9,532 nt of DNA from an uncultured Balneolaceae bacterium (GTDB lineage: Bacteria; Bacteroidota; Rhodothermia; Balneolales; Balneolaceae). The stretch covers positions 1 to 9,532 of the forward strand of contig CALJMB010000290.1 of the NCBI GenBank assembly GCA_937982515.1, read 5' to 3'. The notes below the pieces were generated by a model. The model did no database searches, was not told the DNA's origin, and saw only the letters and a program-made list of their open reading frames with translations. Each line of letters starts with the position of its first letter. Positions within the stretch are counted from its first letter, which is position 1. Shown here piece by piece: positions 6,327-9,532 of this stretch. The translations under genes were made by a program, and so were the position numbers.

Positions 6327-6353
6327 TTTACAAATACCGGCTCTGAGTATAAT
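6327..6353 (+). promoter_or_regulatory. Candidate promoter for nif3
   Basis: TTTACA (6327-6332) and a perfect TATAAT (6348-6353) are separated by 15 bp, which is shorter than ideal. A start near 6360 would leave a leader of about 80 bases before nif3. The TTTACA lies within the second of two near-identical direct repeats, AGGTTTCACAAA (6311-6322) and AGGTTTACAAA (6324-6334), which could be an operator. Promoter rules in the FCB group differ from sigma-70, so this is tentative. Confidence 0.35.
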
Positions 6354-6420
6354 TAAATCTGATTCCAATTATTTATATGCTGAAAAGCGTCTCTGTACCC
6401 CAACCTGGAATATTCAATCC

Positions 6421-6425
6421 GGAGG
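6421..6425 (+). promoter_or_regulatory. Ribosome binding site GGAGG of nif3
   Basis: GGAGG stands 13 bases before the ATG at 6439. This is somewhat far, but it is the best site near the start and supports that ATG. Confidence 0.45.
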
Positions 6426-6438
6426 CAGCTAACCGAAG

Positions 6439-7494
6439 ATGAATATCCAGGTCCGGCATATTTCTACCTTCCTCCATCAATGGGCACCGCCCAACACCAA
6501 ACTGGATTATGATAATGTCGGACTACTTATAGGGGATCCAAACCAGTCCGTTAGTAAGGTGCTTACCTGCCTGGATGTAACGCTCGATATAGTTGAAGAA
6601 GCCATCCGGAAAGGATGTGAACTGATAGTCGCCCACCATCCCCTTATCTTTAAAAGCATAGATCGTATTAATCCGGTTAACGGGCAGGGAAAGATCATTT
6701 ATCAGCTTATCAAGAATGATATTGCACTCATAGCTGCGCACACCAACCTTGACGCTGCTCTTGATGGGGTTTCGTTTGTTCTGGCTCAGAAAATCGGACT
6801 GGAAAACGTAAAATTCCTGGACAGCAGTTATAACATCAGCCGGAAGATAGTACTTACTACCGATCACGCCGACAGCGAGGCCGTGCTTAAGCTATTAAAC
6901 TACTACTCTGCCGAAGAGGCTCATTTCTATGAGGTGAAAGGCAGGAAAGGTCGCCAGTTCACTTACGAAGCTATTATAGATGAACATAATGTTGCCGGTT
7001 TAAAAAAGGAGCTCGAAAAGAACGGACTGCTCGACAAAGGCAGCTTTCAGGTGGTGAATGTAGCCAGTCCTTCCAACAACGTAGGTATGGGGGCAATCGG
7101 TTTTTATCGTGACCAGGGATTGACGCAGGAAGATTTTCTGGATGTTGTTTCTCAGACACTCGGTGTTCCGGCAATCCGATTCTCCGGCACTGCAGATCAA
7201 ATAAAGAAAGTAGCGGTGTGCGGCGGCGCTGGTGTTTCATTGACCCGTAAAGCTATTGCAGAAGGGGCTCATGCTTTTGTGACATCAGATATCAAATACC
7301 ATGATTATTTTACGGATACCGAGAACTTTTTATTGGTTGATATAGGCCATTATGAAAGTGAGATTTCTATAGTAGAAGCTCTTCAAAAAGAACTTGCCGA
7401 AGCTTTTGAAGAGTTAGAGATTTTCGAGACCGAAGTAGTAACCAACCCGATGAATATTTTTATACCGAGCTTTAAACAGAACCCGCAGGAATAA
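6439..7494 (+). CDS. Nif3-like dinuclear metal centre protein, long YqfO-type form
   Basis: A 351-residue member of the Nif3/YqfO/YbgI family (often labelled GTP cyclohydrolase 1 type 2), ring-shaped hexamers with two metal ions per subunit and no firmly established reaction. Metal-binding motifs are complete: VAHHP (His66, His67), HTNLDAA (His101, Asp105) and, near the end, DIGHYESE (His304, Glu308). The first half also shows DNVGLLIG (25-32). Roughly residues 133-235 form an extra domain between the two halves, as in the PII/CutA-like insert of the long YqfO form; short forms are about 250 residues. The ATG at 6439 has a distant GGAGG. The COG1579-type gene follows after 17 bp in the same direction. 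That pairing is common in related bacteria and suggests one transcript and perhaps a shared role. Confidence 0.92.
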   Translation: MNIQVRHISTFLHQWAPPNTKLDYDNVGLLIGDPNQSVSKVLTCLDVTLDIVEEAIRKGCELIVAHHPLIFKSIDRINPVNGQGKIIYQLIKNDIALIAAHTNLDAALDGVSFVLAQKIGLENVKFLDSSYNISRKIVLTTDHADSEAVLKLLNYYSAEEAHFYEVKGRKGRQFTYEAIIDEHNVAGLKKELEKNGLLDKGSFQVVNVASPSNNVGMGAIGFYRDQGLTQEDFLDVVSQTLGVPAIRFSGTADQIKKVAVCGGAGVSLTRKAIAEGAHAFVTSDIKYHDYFTDTENFLLVDIGHYESEISIVEALQKELAEAFEELEIFETEVVTNPMNIFIPSFKQNPQE

Positions 7495-7511
7495 ACGACT
7501 ACACGCAATCT

Positions 7512-8243
7512 ATGAAAGAAGTACTTCAACAATTAGCCAATCTTCAATATATCGACAGCCGTATCGATCAGTTAAAACAGCTACGGGGAGATTTGCCTGA
7601 AGAAATATTGGATATAGAAACAGATATAAATCGGTACGGGGCCAGGATTAAGTACCTGGAAGAGGAAGCGAAGAATCTCGAAGTGGAAAGCAGCAATCTT
7701 GAGCTGGAAGTAAAAGATGCCGAAGACAAGATGAAGAAATATGAAGAACAGCAGACAACGGTTCGCAATAACCGCGAATACGATGCTTTGACTAAAGAGA
7801 TTGAAGCGCAGAAGCAAGTTATCGAGAATGCAAAGTCACGCCAAGAAGAAATAGCAAAACGCCTGGAAGAAATTGAGCCGGAGTTACAAGAAGCACAGGC
7901 AAAGCTTGAAGAGACAAAGGAACTGTACAACCAGAAGGAGGCGAACCTTAACAAGGTAGTTAAAGATACAGAAGATGAAGAAACAGAACTACTTAAAACC
8001 CGTGAATCAATTGTGAAGGAGATAGATGCCCGATACCTGAGAAGCTACAATCGTCTGAGGAATGGGTTGTCTAACGGCTTGGCTGTGGTAGCTATGGAAA
8101 AAGGAGCCGCACTGGGAATGGCCTTACCTCCACAGACTCAGGTGGAAGTTCGCCGGAGAAACAAAATAATCATCGACGAAAACAGCGGCCGTATTGTTGT
8201 AGATCCATCATTTTTTAAAGAAGCAAAAGAAAAACTTTCTTAA
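7512..8243 (+). CDS. COG1579-type coiled-coil protein with a degenerate, cysteine-free zinc ribbon
   Basis: A 243-residue protein of the COG1579 (DUF164/CT398-like, C4 zinc-ribbon) family. Residues 1-175 form a long antiparallel-type coiled coil with the family segment VRNNREYDAL (84-93). The C-terminal domain keeps the family skeleton GLAVVAMEKGAA...LPPQ...VEVRRRNKIII...SGRIVVDP (189-232). The family normally has CxxC before PPQ and CxxC before GRI. Here those four positions are Ala200, Met203, Asp222 and Ser225, and the whole protein contains no cysteine. The protein is full length and in frame, so it is not an obvious pseudogene; the ribbon fold was probably retained without zinc. It lies 17 bp after nif3. 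The biochemical role of the family is unknown; a Chlamydia relative has been linked to flagellar and sigma-54 partners. No strong ribosome site is seen. Confidence 0.88.
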   Translation: MKEVLQQLANLQYIDSRIDQLKQLRGDLPEEILDIETDINRYGARIKYLEEEAKNLEVESSNLELEVKDAEDKMKKYEEQQTTVRNNREYDALTKEIEAQKQVIENAKSRQEEIAKRLEEIEPELQEAQAKLEETKELYNQKEANLNKVVKDTEDEETELLKTRESIVKEIDARYLRSYNRLRNGLSNGLAVVAMEKGAALGMALPPQTQVEVRRRNKIIIDENSGRIVVDPSFFKEAKEKLS

Positions 8244-8332
8244 GTCGTTTCAGTAATTTCTCATCGAAGGATATGCGTGTTTTTGTTGGGGAACGTACGT
8301 CTTATCCTTTCTGTTTTTGTATTGCTATTACG

Positions 8333-8338
8333 TATCTT
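8333..8338 (+). promoter_or_regulatory. Possible -10 element of rnpB
   Basis: TATCTT lies 12 to 7 bases before the expected 5' end of RNase P RNA at 8345, where a -10 box should be. There is no recognisable TTGACA at the right distance, so the rnpB promoter remains uncertain. Confidence 0.3.
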
Positions 8339-8343
8339 GATAT

Positions 8344-8730
8344 CGGTGGATGATCGGGTAACCGCTCTTCTGCATTGAAGGGAGGAAAGTCCGAACACCT
8401 ACGGGCACCGTGCTTCCTAACGGGAAGGCCCCGCACTCGAACCATGTGCGGGGTAGATAGTGCCACAGAAAACATACCGCCGTCAGTACGATGTATTGGC
8501 GGTAAGGGTGAAAAGGTGGGGTAAGAGCCCACCGCTTCGGTGGTGACACCGGAGGCAGGGTAAACCTCACGGGGTGCAAGTTCATGCAGGCAGTATGTGC
8601 CGCCCGTTACGTCACTGCCGGGTAGAACGCTAGAGCTTCGGAGTGATCCGGAGCCCAGATAAATGGTTACCGTTTCGCACGTAATTGCGTATGTGCGGGA
8701 TACAGAATTCGGCTTACAGATCATCCACCC
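8344..8730 (+). ncRNA. rnpB: RNase P RNA, bacterial type A
   Basis: About 387 bases make the catalytic RNA of RNase P, which removes the 5' leader of tRNA precursors. The ends pair perfectly as helix P1: GGTGGATGATC (8345-8355) with GATCATCCACC (8719-8729). Conserved cores are present in order: GGAGGAAAGTCCG (8381-8393), ACAGAAAACATACCGCC from 8464, GGGTGAAAAGGTGGGGTAAG followed by AGCCCACCGC (about 8506-8535), GGTAAACCTCACGGGGTGCA (from about 8559), and ACAGAATTCGGCTTACAG (8702-8719). CCGAA (8391-8395) and TTCGG (8708-8712) replace the CCGGG/CCCGG pair of E. coli with pairing kept, a compensatory change showing a functional fold. Long open frames on the opposite strand here are by-products of the RNA sequence. 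It is followed at once by a strong terminator. Confidence 0.96.
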
Positions 8731-8739
8731 CAGTACATG

Positions 8740-8770
8740 AAAAGGCCGTCCGAAAGGGCGGCCTTTTATT
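8740..8770 (+). terminator. Intrinsic terminator after rnpB
   Basis: A 12 bp stem (8740-8751 with 8756-8767, one G-T pair) is capped by a GAAA tetraloop, and its 3' arm runs into TTTTATTAT. It lies 10 bases after the RNase P RNA P1 helix. This is the clearest terminator in the window and separates rnpB from the OsmC gene. Confidence 0.92.
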
Positions 8771-8798
8771 ATAATTTGAATTTAAATTATGCTCATAT

Positions 8799-9305
8799 AT
8801 GAAAGCAGATGATCTCCGCGCATTGCAGGCACCGCTAAAAGAAAATTATAAGACAAATCCCGAAGCGGCCCTTATTACCCTTAAAGCCGAAGGCAGAGTG
8901 GGAGAAAACGTATCTTGTAAAGTGGATACAGGCCGCGCGATGGTGGAAGCCGGTCTCCACCCCGCTACCGGCGGCAGCGGTATGCAGGTCTGTTCGGGAG
9001 ATATGCTACTGGAGGCGCTGGTTGCCTGCGCCGGAGTAACGCTGGGAGCTGTGGCTACAGCCATAGGCATAGATCTGGGAGACAACAGCACGATCCGGGC
9101 GGAAGGCGACCTCGATTTCCGTGGTACCCTGGGCGTATCGAAAGAAGCACCGGTGGGATTCAGGGAGATTCGGCTGCAATTCGATTTAGACACAGATGCC
9201 GACACTAAAAAACTGGATAAGCTTATTGAACTTACCGAGCGTTATTGTGTAGTGTATCAAACACTGCAGCAAAGCCCGGAGATAGAGGTAAGGTATAGCA
9301 GTTAA
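8799..9305 (+). CDS. OsmC-family protein (peroxide/organic hydroperoxide defence type)
   Basis: A 168-residue member of the OsmC/Ohr/YhfA superfamily. These dimeric proteins reduce hydroperoxides with two cysteines, although some members have other roles. The paired family motifs are present: GDMLLEALVACAGVTL with Cys77 on the central helix, and LTERYCVVYQTLQ with Cys150 near the C-terminus, the usual two-cysteine arrangement. A GGSGMQVCSG segment precedes the first motif and carries an additional cysteine, Cys65. An N-terminal extension of about 20 residues comes before the first strand. The ATG at 8799 is the natural start; there is no Shine-Dalgarno site, and an ATG at 8789 is out of frame. 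The gene lies just after the rnpB terminator, so its promoter must be in the short AT-rich stretch 8768-8798. The subgroup (OsmC, Ohr or YhfA-like) is not settled. Confidence 0.87.
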   Translation: MKADDLRALQAPLKENYKTNPEAALITLKAEGRVGENVSCKVDTGRAMVEAGLHPATGGSGMQVCSGDMLLEALVACAGVTLGAVATAIGIDLGDNSTIRAEGDLDFRGTLGVSKEAPVGFREIRLQFDLDTDADTKKLDKLIELTERYCVVYQTLQQSPEIEVRYSS

Positions 9306-9416
9306 AATTGTTCAATCCGTTTGTTGTGAGCTGTTTGTTGCCAGTTGTGGGTATAAAGCAGCTAAAACCACCAGCCACACACGACTTGTCCAGGCTCGTT
9401 CACTTCCCAAGTCCTT

Positions 9417-9532
9417 CTACGGTTTTCTATACTCTGCGGGATTTTGTTTGTAAAAGAGAACCAGCTGTTCATATAACTCCGGGTGCTTATTTTTAAGCTC
9501 ACCGGGTCTCTCAAAAAAATATTCAGTGGCCA
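9417..9532 (-). CDS. MtfA-like (M90) zinc peptidase, C-terminal fragment (runs off right edge)
   Basis: A minus-strand frame enters from the right edge and ends at a TAG (9417-9419), giving 37 residues. The sequence ATEYFFERPGELKNKHPELY followed by EQLVLFYKQNP matches the C-terminal end of MtfA/M90 metallopeptidases (SEYFF..P..., then LY..L..FY.QDP). In E. coli, MtfA is a cytosolic zinc peptidase linked to the Mlc glucose repressor. The catalytic HExxH region would lie outside the window. It is convergent with the OsmC gene, with 111 bp between them. The plus-strand open frame at 9308-9496 overlaps it and shows no protein-like features. The identity rests on this short tail alone. Confidence 0.65.
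   Translation of the reverse strand, partial: ATEYFFERPGELKNKHPELYEQLVLFYKQNPAEYRKP

Larger units (their letters stand above)
6069..6438. other. Divergent promoter region between yggS and nif3
   Basis: A 370 bp gene-free stretch, strongly AT-rich from about 6230 to 6375, which should hold promoters for both flanking genes. It contains a 7 bp inverted repeat GCAGAGA/TCTCTGC (6125-6131 and 6154-6160), a pair of direct repeats next to a TATAAT box (6311-6353), and a 21-codon open frame (6377-6442) whose TGA overlaps the nif3 ATG. The plus-strand open frame crossing 6048-6356 overlaps the start of yggS in antisense and has no recognisable features, so I do not call it a gene. Confidence 0.5.

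Noticed and set aside
6048..6356. 102-codon plus-strand open frame between yggS and nif3
   Set aside because: It begins antisense to the yggS start, runs through an AT-rich promoter region, and shows no domain, signal or ribosome site.
8302..8724. 140-codon minus-strand open frame
   Set aside because: It is the exact antisense of RNase P RNA. Stop-free antisense frames over rnpB are a known annotation artefact, and the RNA signatures are decisive.
9308..9496. 62-codon plus-strand open frame at the right end
   Set aside because: It has a TTG start right after the OsmC stop and no ribosome site, and it overlaps the better-supported minus-strand MtfA-like tail.

Overview
The window reads as chromosomal core-genome DNA from a free-living bacterium of the FCB group. 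My best guess is Balneolota (Balneolaceae), with Bacteroidota or Rhodothermota as alternatives. The pointers are moderate GC, weak or absent Shine-Dalgarno sites before most genes, a ComEC N-terminus of the type seen in that group, nif3 directly followed by a COG1579 gene, a type A RNase P RNA, and a very acidic protein of the kind common in marine or halophilic members. The assignment is inference from gene content. No prophage, transposase, CRISPR array or tRNA was seen.

Left part (1-2443): the 5' end of comEC runs off the left edge on the minus strand. It is divergent from a plus-strand isoaspartyl peptidase/L-asparaginase that carries a lipoprotein-type signal peptide. A ~110 bp inverted-repeat element begins on that gene's stop codon and separates it from a convergent minus-strand gene for an unrecognised protein with an extreme acidic/aromatic tract.

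Middle part (2692-6068), all minus strand: in transcription order yggS (PLP homeostasis), two overlapping small PspB-like membrane/coiled-coil genes, a DivIVA-domain gene and a purine nucleoside phosphorylase. A second copy of the inverted-repeat element lies between the DivIVA gene and the phosphorylase. The yggS...divIVA order recalls the ylmE...divIVA cell-division cluster of Gram-positive bacteria, here with PspB-like genes in between. comEC and the acidic-protein gene continue in the same direction further left, so the plus-strand asparaginase looks like an interruption.

Right part (6108-9532): a 370 bp AT-rich divergent promoter region precedes nif3 and a COG1579-type coiled-coil gene, 17 bp apart and probably co-transcribed. 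The COG1579 protein has lost all four expected zinc-ribbon cysteines. Next come rnpB (RNase P RNA), a strong intrinsic terminator, an OsmC-family peroxide-defence gene and, convergent on the minus strand and cut by the right edge, the C-terminus of an MtfA/M90-type zinc peptidase.

Most genes are ordinary housekeeping genes. The points most worth checking are the tandem PspB-like pair in a yggS-divIVA context, the cysteine-free zinc-ribbon protein, the acidic/aromatic protein, a phosphorylase with altered base-binding residues, and the repeated intergenic palindromic element.
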